64,000 nucleotides of DNA from Leekyejoonella antrihumi (GTDB lineage Bacteria > Actinomycetota > Actinomycetes > Actinomycetales > Dermatophilaceae): assembly GCF_007845645.1 (NCBI RefSeq), contig NZ_VCQV01000008.1, forward strand, positions 100,857-164,856, given 5' to 3'. Both the position numbers and the translations under genes were made by a program. Positions 1-8,088 of the stretch are shown here, piece by piece. The notes beneath the pieces were generated by a model that saw only the letters and a program-made list of their open reading frames with translations, did not search any database and had not been told where the DNA came from. How positions within the stretch are numbered: position 1 is the first letter of the stretch; the number at the start of each line of letters is the position of its first letter.

Positions 1-1080
1 GGGGGCGGCGGAGCCACCGATCTGCGCACCGTGTCCTCTGCCGGGACAGACAGCCTCGACTCGCGGGTCCTGGTCGCCGGCGGTGGCGGAGGCGGTGGCA
101 CCTCCGAACGCTGTCAAACCAGCGACTCCACTGCGGCCGGGGGTAGCGGCGGAGACGCCGGCACGGATGGTACCGGCGGGCAGAACTGCCCAGGGTTTGC
201 ACCCACCAGCACCGGCGGCGGCGCAGGCACCCCCACGTCTGGCGGGGCCGGGGGCGTCTCCACATATGAAGGCCAGACCAGCACCGGGAGCTCCGGTAGC
301 CTCGGCACCGGTGGCAATGGCCCAACCTTCATCGATACCGCAGGTGGCGGCGGCGGGGGGCTGTACGGCGGAGGGGGCGGCGCGGGGTCCTTGGCCTCGG
401 GGCAGGCACCGCACCCCACCGTCGTCGGTGCATCCGGAGGTGGCGGCGGGTCGTCGCTGGTTCCTGCCGGCGGCAGCCAGACCGTGACCACCGACCCGGC
501 AAGCATCACGATCAGCTACACCGTGCCAGCACCGAAGCTGCGGTTCGACGCGCACGCCTACGGCATCAATCTCGCGCTCGGCCGGTACTACCGCTACGGG
601 CCGACCGCACCCGCCGACCTGACCTGCACCACCACCCCAGGCAGCATCACCGGATCCGCCCGCCACCAGATCACCACCGCCACCGGCACCCGTGGGGCCG
701 ACGGCACCCAGGACGCCCACGCGACCAGCACCCTGACCGCCGGACAACCTGGCCTCACCCTGTCCGGCACCATCAAGACCGTCGCGGACGCCACCACCAC
801 CGGCAACGGAACCACAGTCACCGCAACCGGATCCACCACCTACACCGCCGCCAAAGTCGACGGAACCAAGATCCCCTACAAGCCAGCCCCGAACACGGTC
901 ATCCCCATCCACGGAGGCACCCTCACCCTCAACGAACAAACCCCCATCAAAGACACCGCCGGCAACACCATCGGCATCCAGGTCACCGCCCTCGACCTGC
1001 ACGACGGCGCCCTACACATCACCCTCGGCCACACCACCGCCGACCTCACCACAGCCGGCACCACCTGCCCCAGCAGCTGA
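1..1080 (+). CDS. Glycine-rich exported-type protein, 5' truncated by window edge
   Basis: The reading frame is open from base 1, so the true start lies outside the window; an internal GTG at 31 is not convincing. The first 150 or so residues are dominated by poly-glycine runs with interspersed Ser/Thr and the phrase SLDSRVLVAGGGGGGG, which resembles the glycine-rich module (PF12810 type) seen in bacterial surface proteins. The remaining 200 residues are rich in Thr, Ala and Gly and look like an extracellular beta-rich domain. No catalytic motif is visible. It lies 118 bp before another exported low-complexity protein on the same strand, so both may be surface or secreted proteins. Function unknown. 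Confidence 0.7.
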   Translation, partial: GGGGATDLRTVSSAGTDSLDSRVLVAGGGGGGGTSERCQTSDSTAAGGSGGDAGTDGTGGQNCPGFAPTSTGGGAGTPTSGGAGGVSTYEGQTSTGSSGSLGTGGNGPTFIDTAGGGGGGLYGGGGGAGSLASGQAPHPTVVGASGGGGGSSLVPAGGSQTVTTDPASITISYTVPAPKLRFDAHAYGINLALGRYYRYGPTAPADLTCTTTPGSITGSARHQITTATGTRGADGTQDAHATSTLTAGQPGLTLSGTIKTVADATTTGNGTTVTATGSTTYTAAKVDGTKIPYKPAPNTVIPIHGGTLTLNEQTPIKDTAGNTIGIQVTALDLHDGALHITLGHTTADLTTAGTTCPSS

Positions 1081-1198
1081 CCAGAAGACCGATCGGGGCG
1101 GGCAGCATTCGAACCCCTCACGCAACTGAGAGAACACCCGGTGCACATCCGATCGGCGCGAGCCGAGACGAGTGTCACCGCTAGAAGGAGAACAAGTC

Positions 1199-2092
1199 AT
1201 GCGACGCATTCGCACAAGCCGCAAGCTCATGGTGGTCGGCGCAGCAGTAGTCCTCGGCGGAGCCATGCTCGAGGTCGGCACCGCCAACGCCTCGACGCCA
1301 CCACAGCAGTTCACCGGCTGCCTCAACCAGGCGGCCGGGCAGATCTTCAACGTCGAGATCGGCACCTCGCCCCGCAAACACTGTGTCGGGCACCAGGTGC
1401 AGATCACGTGGAGCCAGACCGGCCCCACGGGACCACAGGGGCCTGTCGGACCACGTGGGGCCACTGGCGCGACCGGTGCGACTGGCGCACGGGGCGCAAC
1501 CGGAGCTACCGGCGCGAAGGGCGACACCGGTGCAACCGGAGCGCGTGGTGCCGTCGGAGCGACCGGCCCAGCCGGACCCACCGGACCGAAGGGTGAGACC
1601 GGTGCAACCGGACCCGCGGGACCGGCCGGTCCACAGGGACCAGCAGGAGTGAACGCCTCGGCGGGAACCTCCTGCCCGAGCGGCGACTACGTCAGCGGGT
1701 TCGACACGGCCGGCAAGCTGCTCTGCACCGCGCTGCCCGTGGCCGCCTGTCCGGCGAATTCGGTGCTGACGTTCAGCGCCACCAGCGCCCCGACCGACAC
1801 CTTTGAGTTCTGGACCGGCGGCGAGCAGACAGTGACCCTCGCCGGCCACCCGGGGTGCTCGGTCACCGTCGCCAGGCCCCTCGGCATCATCAACAACGTG
1901 CCCGCGGGCACGGGCTGGGCGATCGTCTCCAAGACCGGCTTCACCTCGGCAGGCTCGACCGTGAAGAACCCCAACTGCGGCGGGGCCCTCTCATCCGCAA
2001 GCGTGAGCGGCACCTACCCGGTCTGCTCCAACGCTTCAACCGCGTTGGAGAGCGGTCACTCGTCAGACGAGTTCGTGGTGACTGCCTCCTAG
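1199..2092 (+). CDS. Exported collagen-like (GXY repeat) protein
   Basis: 297 aa. I chose the ATG at 1199 because AGAAGGAG sits just upstream and a basic, hydrophobic signal peptide follows ([10 protein letters not shown], ending near TANAS). Residues about 33-74 form a short non-repetitive region with two Cys. Residues about 75-150 are roughly 25 uninterrupted G-X-Y triplets rich in GAT, GPA and GPT, the hallmark of bacterial collagen-like triple helices. The last 145 residues are a Cys-containing, Ser/Gly-rich C-terminal domain. Such proteins are usually secreted or surface-displayed structural or adhesive proteins. No LPXTG anchor is seen, so attachment is unknown. Confidence 0.85.
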   Translation: MRRIRTSRKLMVVGAAVVLGGAMLEVGTANASTPPQQFTGCLNQAAGQIFNVEIGTSPRKHCVGHQVQITWSQTGPTGPQGPVGPRGATGATGATGARGATGATGAKGDTGATGARGAVGATGPAGPTGPKGETGATGPAGPAGPQGPAGVNASAGTSCPSGDYVSGFDTAGKLLCTALPVAACPANSVLTFSATSAPTDTFEFWTGGEQTVTLAGHPGCSVTVARPLGIINNVPAGTGWAIVSKTGFTSAGSTVKNPNCGGALSSASVSGTYPVCSNASTALESGHSSDEFVVTAS

Positions 2093-2116
2093 AGCGCGCC
2101 CGACCCCTGTTGCAGA

Positions 2117-2800
2117 TCAAGCCGTATGCAGTGTGGCCGGCTCCGGTGCGGCCAGCGCCTCTGGCAGGCGCCGCAGGTAGGTGGCGCGCGGGATCTCCCG
2201 CACGCCCTGCCGCTGGAGGTGCGGCGTCTGCCACTGCACGTCGATCATGCGGCGCGTGTCGCAGTCGGCGAAGACGATCTCCACCAGCGCCCACAACGCC
2301 ACCTTGCTGGCGTCCGTGGCGTGATGAAACATGGACTCACCGGCGAACAACCCGCCGATACACAGGCCGTAGAGACCGCCGGCGAGCGCGTCCCGGTCGT
2401 CCCACACTTCGATCGAGTGCGCCCAGCCGAGCTCATGCAGCCGGGTGTAGGCCCGGGTCACCTCGGTCGTGATCCACCGCCCCTCGCGTGCCGGGTCGGC
2501 GCAGGCGGCGATCACTGCGGCGAAGTCATGGTCCACCGAGACGGTGAATCGGCGGCGAGCGCGTCGCAGGGACCGCTGCACGTGATGGTCGCCGGGCAAC
2601 AGCACTCCCCGCCGCTGGGGACACCACCAGCCCATTGGCGGGTGACCGCCCGGGCCCGTGCCCATCGGAAACAGACCGTGCCGATAGGCCGACAGCAGCG
2701 TGCCCGGCTCCAGGTCGGCGCCCACGCCCAACAGGTCCTGAGGTTGCGCGAGATCGGCGCCACCCAGGTCCCACGATGTGGGTGATGGCTCTATGGGCAT
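2117..2800 (-). CDS. aat: Leucyl/phenylalanyl-tRNA--protein transferase
   Basis: 227 aa, normal family length. The protein transfers Leu or Phe from aminoacyl-tRNA to the N-terminal Arg or Lys of substrate proteins, marking them for ClpS/ClpAP-type degradation (N-degron pathway). The family-typical segments are all present: YRHGLFPMG near the N-terminus, WWCPQRRGVL, the EGRWITTEVTRAY stretch, GGLYGLCIGGLFAGESMF and the C-terminal MIDVQWQTPHLQRQGVREIPR. It lies 15 bp downstream of adoK on the same strand and is probably cotranscribed with it. Confidence 0.95.
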   Translation of the reverse strand: MPIEPSPTSWDLGGADLAQPQDLLGVGADLEPGTLLSAYRHGLFPMGTGPGGHPPMGWWCPQRRGVLLPGDHHVQRSLRRARRRFTVSVDHDFAAVIAACADPAREGRWITTEVTRAYTRLHELGWAHSIEVWDDRDALAGGLYGLCIGGLFAGESMFHHATDASKVALWALVEIVFADCDTRRMIDVQWQTPHLQRQGVREIPRATYLRRLPEALAAPEPATLHTA

Positions 2801-2815
2801 GGTGACGGGCGCGGC

Positions 2816-3802
2816 CTACGGCCGGGCGCAGGACAGGTGCGGCTCGACCGTCTTGGCGACCGGGTCGCCGTACGCGGCGGCGAGGCGGGTGAGGAAGTCC
2901 TCCTGGCGCAGGACGTACTCCTGCGTGCCGACGGTCTCGATGACGTAGGTCGCCAGCATCGAACCGAGCTGCGCACAGGTCTCGAGCTCCAGCCCCCAGG
3001 ACAGTCCGCACAGGAAACCGGCCCGGAAGGCGTCCCCGACGCCGGTCGGGTCGGCGCGCACGACCTCACCGGCGACCGGGACCTCGACCGGGCTCGCACC
3101 CTTGCGCAGCACGACGGCGCCCTCCTTGCCCTTCGTGATCACTCGGGTCCCCACGATGTCGAGGATGTCGTCGGCGCTCCACCCGGTCTTCTGCTCGGTC
3201 AGGTGGGCTTCGTACTCGTTGGTGAACAAGAAGGTGGCGCCCTTGATGAGGTCACGGATGAACGGCCCGTCGGCGAACGCCAGCTGCTGGCTCGGATCGG
3301 CGATAAACGGTATGCCGCGGGTGCGGCACTCCGTGGTGTGGCGTCGCATTCCCTCCGGGTCGTTGGCCCCGACCAGCACCAGGTCTAGACCACCCACCCG
3401 GTCGACGATCGGGCCCAGCTCGATCTCGCGAGCCTCGCTCATCGCGCCGGCGTAGAACGTGGCGATCTGGGCCATGTCGTCGTCCGTGGTGCACACAAAA
3501 CGTGCCGTGTGCTTCGTGTCGGACATGTGGACGGACCCGCAGTCGACCCCGTTGCGTTCCAGCCAGGAGCGATAGTCCAGGAAGTCCTGTCCGACCGCGC
3601 CGACCAGCACCGGGCGCTCCCCCAGCACGGCCATCCCGAAGGCAATGTTCGCGGCAACTCCGCCCCGGCGGATCTGCAGGTCGTCCGCGAGGAAGGACAG
3701 GGAGATCTTGTCCAGCTGCTCGACGACCAGCGAGTCGGCGAAGCGCCCCTTGAAGGTCATCAGGTGGTCGGTGGCGATGGATCCGGTCACGGCGATATTC
3801 AT
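2816..3802 (-). CDS. adoK: PfkB-family adenosine kinase
   Basis: 328 aa. Actinobacterial sugar-kinase-fold adenosine kinase, closely resembling the mycobacterial enzyme Rv2202c from memory (start AVTGSIATDHLM, RRGGVAANIAFG, MAQIATFYAGAMSEA). It phosphorylates adenosine to AMP with ATP in purine salvage. The PfkB C-terminal signature DPTGVGDAFRAGF holds the catalytic Asp. The same erpA-adoK adjacency is known from mycobacteria. A strong hairpin separates it from erpA upstream, so it may have its own promoter or be partly attenuated. Some annotations call this family CbhK or carbohydrate kinase. Confidence 0.9.
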   Translation of the reverse strand: MNIAVTGSIATDHLMTFKGRFADSLVVEQLDKISLSFLADDLQIRRGGVAANIAFGMAVLGERPVLVGAVGQDFLDYRSWLERNGVDCGSVHMSDTKHTARFVCTTDDDMAQIATFYAGAMSEAREIELGPIVDRVGGLDLVLVGANDPEGMRRHTTECRTRGIPFIADPSQQLAFADGPFIRDLIKGATFLFTNEYEAHLTEQKTGWSADDILDIVGTRVITKGKEGAVVLRKGASPVEVPVAGEVVRADPTGVGDAFRAGFLCGLSWGLELETCAQLGSMLATYVIETVGTQEYVLRQEDFLTRLAAAYGDPVAKTVEPHLSCARP

Positions 3803-3833
3803 AGGACGAACCTACAAGTCGGCCCGCACACGC

Positions 3834-3880
3834 AAAAGGCCGGTGCGCCGCGCCCCCGCAGGGGCGCGCCACACCGGCCT
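3834..3880 (-). terminator. Intrinsic terminator after erpA
   Basis: Read on the minus strand, a long GC-rich inverted repeat (arms AGGCCGGTG and CACCGGCCT, with an inner GCGCCCC/GGGGCGC pairing around a 4-nt loop) is followed by TTTTG. It lies between the erpA stop and the adoK start, so it should end or attenuate erpA transcription. Confidence 0.8.
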
Positions 3881-3899
3881 GTTGTCGGTTGCCGCGTGC

Positions 3900-4268
3900 T
3901 CAGCTGAACGAGTCACCGCAGGCGCAACTGCTGCCCGCGTTGGGGTTGTCGATGGTGAAACCCTGCTTCTCGATCGTGTCGGCGAAGTCGATCTTGGCCC
4001 CGTCCAGGTAGGGAGCGCTCATCCGGTCGATGACAACCTCGACGCCGTCGAAGTCACGCACCAGATCGCCGTCGAGCGTCCGCTCGTCGAAGTAGAGCTG
4101 GTAGACGAGACCCGAGCAGCCACCGGGCTGCACGCCGACACGCAGACGCAGGTCGTCGCGGCCCTCCTGTTCCAGGAGGCTCTTGACCTTGCCGGCGGCA
4201 AGGTCGCTGAGGTCGACGTTGTGGGTCGCGACCGAGGTGTCCGTGGTGGTATTGCTGTCGACGCTCAT
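3900..4268 (-). CDS. erpA: Iron-sulfur cluster insertion protein, HesB/IscA family
   Basis: 122 aa A-type Fe-S carrier protein. It delivers Fe-S clusters to apo-proteins in the cytosol. The three invariant cluster-binding cysteines are present: C51 in QPGGCSG and C115/C117 in the C-terminal SSCACGDSF motif. The N-terminal 15 residues are poorly conserved and Thr-rich. The ATG at 4268 is preceded by GAAGGAAG. Upstream on the same strand lie a 19-bp dyad (4306-4324) and three 21-bp repeats (4333-4395), which may regulate this gene. Confidence 0.95.
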   Translation of the reverse strand: MSVDSNTTTDTSVATHNVDLSDLAAGKVKSLLEQEGRDDLRLRVGVQPGGCSGLVYQLYFDERTLDGDLVRDFDGVEVVIDRMSAPYLDGAKIDFADTIEKQGFTIDNPNAGSSCACGDSFS

Positions 4269-4305
4269 GGTCTTCCTTCACTTGGCCGGTTGCGTATGGA
4301 AAGTG

Positions 4306-4324
4306 GGTTCAACGACGTTTAACC
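4306..4324. promoter_or_regulatory. 19-bp near-perfect dyad upstream of erpA
   Basis: Arms GGTTCAACG and CGTTTAACC around a single A; 8 of 9 positions pair. It lies 38-56 bp upstream of the erpA start, where a promoter or operator is expected. No factor is assigned; an Fe-S or redox-sensing regulator is a guess from the target gene. Confidence 0.5.
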
Positions 4325-4332
4325 ATCGATGT

Positions 4333-4395
4333 GACGAACTTGTTCCCGTGTACGACGAACTTGTTCCCGTGTACGACGAACTTGTTCCCGTGCAC
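4333..4395. repeat. Three tandem 21-bp repeats with GAAC-TT-GTTC dyads
   Basis: Units at 4333-4353, 4354-4374 and 4375-4395. The first two are identical and the third differs at one base (T to C near its end). Each carries a GAAC-TT-GTTC inverted repeat. The 21-bp period equals two helical turns, so the dyads face the same side of the DNA. The array sits between the glycerate kinase stop and the erpA promoter region on the minus strand. Confidence 0.9.
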
Positions 4396-4397
4396 CT

Positions 4398-5546
4398 TCA
4401 GGGTACGTCCCGACGACCCGGTGGTGTCCAGGTGCCCGCCACTCGGCGCGCCAGCGCACGCAGGCCTTCCCCGAGATCGCCACTGTCATCGGCCGTGCGC
4501 CGACCGGGGGTCACCAGCGCGTAAGCACCAGAAACGCCGAGTGACATCGTCTCCCGCCGACCGACCTGCACCTCCTGGGCCAGCACGACAACCGGCCGCG
4601 CCACCGCCGTGGCGGCGGCGGCGACCTCCTGAAGGACAGAGTGCTCGAGGACCCGCCAGTCGAAGACCTGGGTGGCCGTCACGACCAGGTCGGCGCCGGC
4701 CACCGCACCGGCCAGATCCACGGTGGCGGCCACGAGGGCCGGCCCCGCGGTCAGCTGGGCAGCCAGCAGGGCGAGCCCATAACCCAGACCACCACCGGCG
4801 CCCGCGCCGGGCTGCCGGTCCACCCGCTGGCTCTTGCCAGTGAGCAGGTCCGTCCGCTCGGGCACGATGCGGCGTGCGAGGTCGACGTACTCCCCCATCT
4901 CCTGCTCGCGTTCCTGCGCCTGCGCCCGGGTCAGGCGCAGCTCGTCGACGGCGCCGGCGCACGCTCCCTGCATCCCCAGGAGCACCGGGTCCGTGCTCAC
5001 CGCCGCCGTCAGGCCGACCGTGCCCAGCCGGGCCCTGGCGGCGGGCAGGTCGGCGGCAGGGTCGGGCGTCTCTCCTGCGGCCCGTCCGGCCAGCGCGGCC
5101 ACGGCACCTCGCCCACCGTCGAGCGCTGCCAGACCCCCGACGCCGATCACGATCCGGGTCGCCGCAAGGTCCAGGGCCGACGCGATCAGCTCTCCCACGC
5201 CGTAGGTGCCGAGGGGAGCCGGTAGCTCACGCCTCCCTCGCACGGAGCCGCCGGCCACCTGCGCAGACTCGAGATAGACCACCCGTTCTCTGCCGCGCTC
5301 GACAAGCAGCAGCGTGCAGGGAGCCGCGCACCCCCAGGCATCCGTGGCCGTCACCGGTTCGAGGCGACCAGGAAGACTCGCCGCCAGGGCCGAGACGAAT
5401 CCCCGGTCTCCCGCCGCCAGGGGCAGAGCCTGGACCTCAACCTCAGGGTTGCGCTCGGACCACCCCTGCGACACCAGCCGGGCCACCTCGACGGAAGGCA
5501 GGTCATCGCATCGGTCCGGCACCACCAGCACTCGCATGTCCGTCAT
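4398..5546 (-). CDS. Glycerate kinase family protein
   Basis: 382 aa from the ATG at 5546; an ATG three codons later (5537, MRVLVVPD) is equally possible. The frame stays open far upstream, but that extension is only a shadow of the M50 gene in another frame. The fold is the GckA/GlxK glycerate kinase type (PF02595), which phosphorylates glycerate. Supporting segments are the N-terminal MRVLVVPD, the SQGWSERNPEVEVQALPLADG-like region, IGVGGLAALDGGRGA and GAGAGGGLGYGLALL. Family members next to erpA are common in actinobacteria (Rv2205c in mycobacteria). The gene ends 3 bp from the 21-bp repeat array. Confidence 0.8.
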   Translation of the reverse strand: MTDMRVLVVPDRCDDLPSVEVARLVSQGWSERNPEVEVQALPLAAGDRGFVSALAASLPGRLEPVTATDAWGCAAPCTLLLVERGRERVVYLESAQVAGGSVRGRRELPAPLGTYGVGELIASALDLAATRIVIGVGGLAALDGGRGAVAALAGRAAGETPDPAADLPAARARLGTVGLTAAVSTDPVLLGMQGACAGAVDELRLTRAQAQEREQEMGEYVDLARRIVPERTDLLTGKSQRVDRQPGAGAGGGLGYGLALLAAQLTAGPALVAATVDLAGAVAGADLVVTATQVFDWRVLEHSVLQEVAAAATAVARPVVVLAQEVQVGRRETMSLGVSGAYALVTPGRRTADDSGDLGEGLRALARRVAGTWTPPGRRDVP

Positions 5547-5584
5547 TGTGTCCGCCCTGACCGGCCCGCAGCGCGCCACCCCCA

Positions 5585-6283
5585 TCAGCGCAGAAACAAA
5601 AGCCTGGCACCCACCACGAGGCAGCCGACGTCGACGGCGAGCATCAGCGCCGCCCAGACGCCACCGCCCGGCCAGGTCATCCGGGCGAGTTGGTCGGGGT
5701 CCGAAGTGCGCCCTCGCCCTCTGTTTCGGCTGCGCTGCAGGTCGACCACCGACCATGGCCCGGCGAGCAGCAGGAACCACGCCACGACATACGCGAAGCC
5801 GCTCTGCCAGCTCGCCGGGAGCCAGCCGGTGACAGCGACGAGGATGGCGGCGCTGACCATCACGACCCACAGGCCGTAGAGGTTGCGGATTTGCAGGAGC
5901 AGCAGACCGAGCAGCACGAGCAGCCCCCAGAGCATGCCGATGGCGTGACCGGTGCCCAGCACCCAGGCGGCCAGCAGCCCGAGCAGCCCCGGCCCGACAT
6001 ACCCGGCGAAGAGGGTCGCCACCATGCCGAATCCGTGCGGCTTGCCGCGGGACACCGTCAGCCCCGAGCTGTCCGAGTGCAGCCGTATTCCGGACAGGGA
6101 CCGGCCCGCGAGCAGTGCCACGAGGCCGTGGGACCCCTCGTGAACCACGGTGACCACATGCCGCGCGAAGCGCCAGGTCGTCGACCACGCGATGACCAGC
6201 ACGGCCACCAGACCGGCAGCGAGCACGATCCGGTGGTCCGCCGGAGGGGTCACCTCCACCACGCGCCGCCACCAGTCGTCCAT
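5585..6283 (-). CDS. M50-type membrane metalloprotease
   Basis: 232 aa from the ATG at 6283 (MDDWW); an upstream ATG at 6313 is possible. The zinc-site motif HExxH is present as HEGSH at residues 48-52, within a membrane segment, and about five more hydrophobic helices follow. This is the layout of the short actinobacterial M50B-like family (peptidase M50 fold). Such proteins cleave other membrane proteins or may act as scaffolds; the substrate is unknown. It is 38 bp upstream of the glycerate kinase on the same strand and divergent from the sulfatase. Confidence 0.8.
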   Translation of the reverse strand: MDDWWRRVVEVTPPADHRIVLAAGLVAVLVIAWSTTWRFARHVVTVVHEGSHGLVALLAGRSLSGIRLHSDSSGLTVSRGKPHGFGMVATLFAGYVGPGLLGLLAAWVLGTGHAIGMLWGLLVLLGLLLLQIRNLYGLWVVMVSAAILVAVTGWLPASWQSGFAYVVAWFLLLAGPWSVVDLQRSRNRGRGRTSDPDQLARMTWPGGGVWAALMLAVDVGCLVVGARLLFLR

Positions 6284-6384
6284 GCTCGATCGAACGGGCC
6301 CGGACTCTCGCATGTTCCCCCGCGCCCCTCCGCCGAGTGGAGTGTCTGCTCTGCCGCTGCGGTAGCGTCGGAGGCGTCCGCCCG

Positions 6385-7974
6385 ATGACCGAAGGGAAGC
6401 GATGCAGCGTGGTTGATGCGATCGGCGACCAGCGCGCCAAGCGGGATCACGAGGCCGCGTCGCCTCCGAACATCGTGGTCCTTCAGGCCGATCAGCTGGC
6501 GGCCGACGCACTCGGGGCGTACGGCAACCAGGTGGTGTCCGCCCCGCACATCGACCAACTCGCCCAGTCGGGCGCGGTGTTCGACCGTGCCTACTGCAAC
6601 TCGCCGTTGTGCGCTCCGTCCCGCGCTTCGATGATGACGGGGCTGCTGCCGTCACAGAACGGCTGCTACGACAACGGCGCGGACTTCCCTTCCTCCGTAC
6701 CGACCTTCGCCCATCACCTGCGCGCACTGGGCTACCACACCGCTCTGGTCGGCAGGATGCACTTCATCGGCCCCGACCAGCATCACGGGTTCGAAGAGCG
6801 ACTCACCACGGACGTCTACCCCGCCGATCTCGACATGGTGCCGGACTGGAACCTGGACTCGTCACAGCGACTTCCGTGGTACCACGAGGCGGACAGTGTG
6901 TTCGCTGCCGGCGCCTGCAAGGCCACGGTGCAGCAGGATTTCGACGACGAGGTGGGCTTTCTCGCACTGCGACACCTCAATGACCGCGCACGGGTGGACC
7001 GAGCTCTCGGACGGCGCAACCCGTTCCTCATGGTCGCCAGCTTCATCCACCCGCACGACCCGTACGAGCCGCCGCCCGAGCACTGGGACCGATACGACAA
7101 CGTCGAGATCGACGGACCCACGCACCCGGACCCTCCCACCGCTGACAGCGATCCGCATACGCATCGGCTGCGGGCGATGAGCGGCTTCGACGCCCGACAG
7201 CCGAACGCCGCGCAGATCCTCAGGGCGCGTCGGGCGTACTACGCAGCCGTCGCATACATCGACGACCACGTAGGGCGAATCCGCGCCAGGCTCCACGAGC
7301 TCGGGATGGCTGAGAACACCGTCGTCATCCTCACCAGCGACCACGGGGACATGCGCGGCGAGAAGGGCCTCTGGTACAAGATGTCGCCCTACGAGCAGTC
7401 TGCGCGGGTGCCGCTGATCGTCGTCGGCCCGGAGGATCGGGTTCCGCGCGGCCGCTTTGCCACACCGGTGTCGCTACTCGACCTGGCGCCCACGCTGGTG
7501 AAGCTGGCCGGCGGTGATGATCCGGGACCCTCGCTGCTGGACATCGCCCGGCGCGAGGGGGCCGGCACGTCGGCGGCAGACCGTGACATCGTGATCGAGT
7601 ACCTGGCCGAAGGCACGGTCGCACCACACGTGACCGTGGTCCGTGGGCAGTACAAGTTCGTCCGGTGTCCCGGGGACCCGGACCAGCTCTTCGACCTCGA
7701 CACCGATCCGGATGAGCTGGTGAACGTTGCCGGACACCCGGAGCACACGAGGCGGGTGGCGTTGCTGCGCAAGGATCTGGACGACCGCTACGACTTCGCG
7801 GCTCTCGAGGAGCAGGTGCGCGTCAGCCAGCGGCGCCGTCAGCTGGTGAGCCGGGCTCTCGCGACGGGCAGCGTTCGTCACTGGGACTTCGACCCCGCTC
7901 CCGAGCAGCGTTACGTGCGTGGAGACTTCTGGAGCTCGTTGGAGCGTGGCAGGATCCCGGACCTCGGCAGCTGA
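6385..7974 (+). CDS. betC: Choline-sulfatase (BetC-like sulfatase)
   Basis: 529 aa. ATG at 6385 chosen because GGAGG lies 10 bp upstream; about 28 extra N-terminal residues precede the NIVVLQADQ core. The formylglycine motif is C76-A-P-S-R80. The phrases MHFIGPDQHHGFEERLTTD, SDHGDMRGEKGLWYKMS and the C-terminal YVRGDFWSSLERGRIPDL match choline-sulfatases, including their C-terminal choline-sulfatase domain. It would hydrolyse choline-O-sulfate to choline and sulfate. No choline dehydrogenase or transporter is adjacent, so the use may be sulfur scavenging or the substrate may be a related sulfate ester. Confidence 0.85.
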   Translation: MTEGKRCSVVDAIGDQRAKRDHEAASPPNIVVLQADQLAADALGAYGNQVVSAPHIDQLAQSGAVFDRAYCNSPLCAPSRASMMTGLLPSQNGCYDNGADFPSSVPTFAHHLRALGYHTALVGRMHFIGPDQHHGFEERLTTDVYPADLDMVPDWNLDSSQRLPWYHEADSVFAAGACKATVQQDFDDEVGFLALRHLNDRARVDRALGRRNPFLMVASFIHPHDPYEPPPEHWDRYDNVEIDGPTHPDPPTADSDPHTHRLRAMSGFDARQPNAAQILRARRAYYAAVAYIDDHVGRIRARLHELGMAENTVVILTSDHGDMRGEKGLWYKMSPYEQSARVPLIVVGPEDRVPRGRFATPVSLLDLAPTLVKLAGGDDPGPSLLDIARREGAGTSAADRDIVIEYLAEGTVAPHVTVVRGQYKFVRCPGDPDQLFDLDTDPDELVNVAGHPEHTRRVALLRKDLDDRYDFAALEEQVRVSQRRRQLVSRALATGSVRHWDFDPAPEQRYVRGDFWSSLERGRIPDLGS

Positions 7975-8053
7975 TCGGCCGGTTGCCGGCACGTGCATGC
8001 CATAGATCCACCGGGCGGCACAGGATGGCGCGCTAGGCCCGACGCTGGGCTTG

Positions 8054-8074
8054 ACCCTCACGCTGCGTCAGGGT
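8054..8074. promoter_or_regulatory. MerR-type operator/promoter of the ABC exporter operon
   Basis: A 21-bp dyad with arms ACCCTCACGC and GCGTCAGGGT around one T (9 of 10 positions pair). It lies between a TTGACC -35 (8051-8056) and a CACACT -10-like element (8077-8082), giving the stretched spacer of about 20 bp that MerR activators untwist. The -10 ends 6 bp before the ATG at 8089, so the message is probably leaderless. The MerR gene is the third gene of this operon. Confidence 0.85.
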
Positions 8075-8088
8075 TGCACACTCTCCTC

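Noticed and set aside
4333..4395. LexA/SOS boxes in the 21-bp repeats
   Set aside because: Actinobacterial LexA sites need GAAC and GTTC separated by 4 bp; here the spacing is 2 bp.
4398..6440. A 680-codon open frame that could be read as a fusion of glycerate kinase with an upstream Arg/Gly-rich domain
   Set aside because: The upstream part is the out-of-frame shadow of the M50 protease gene, which has the HEGSH site and membrane helices in its own frame.
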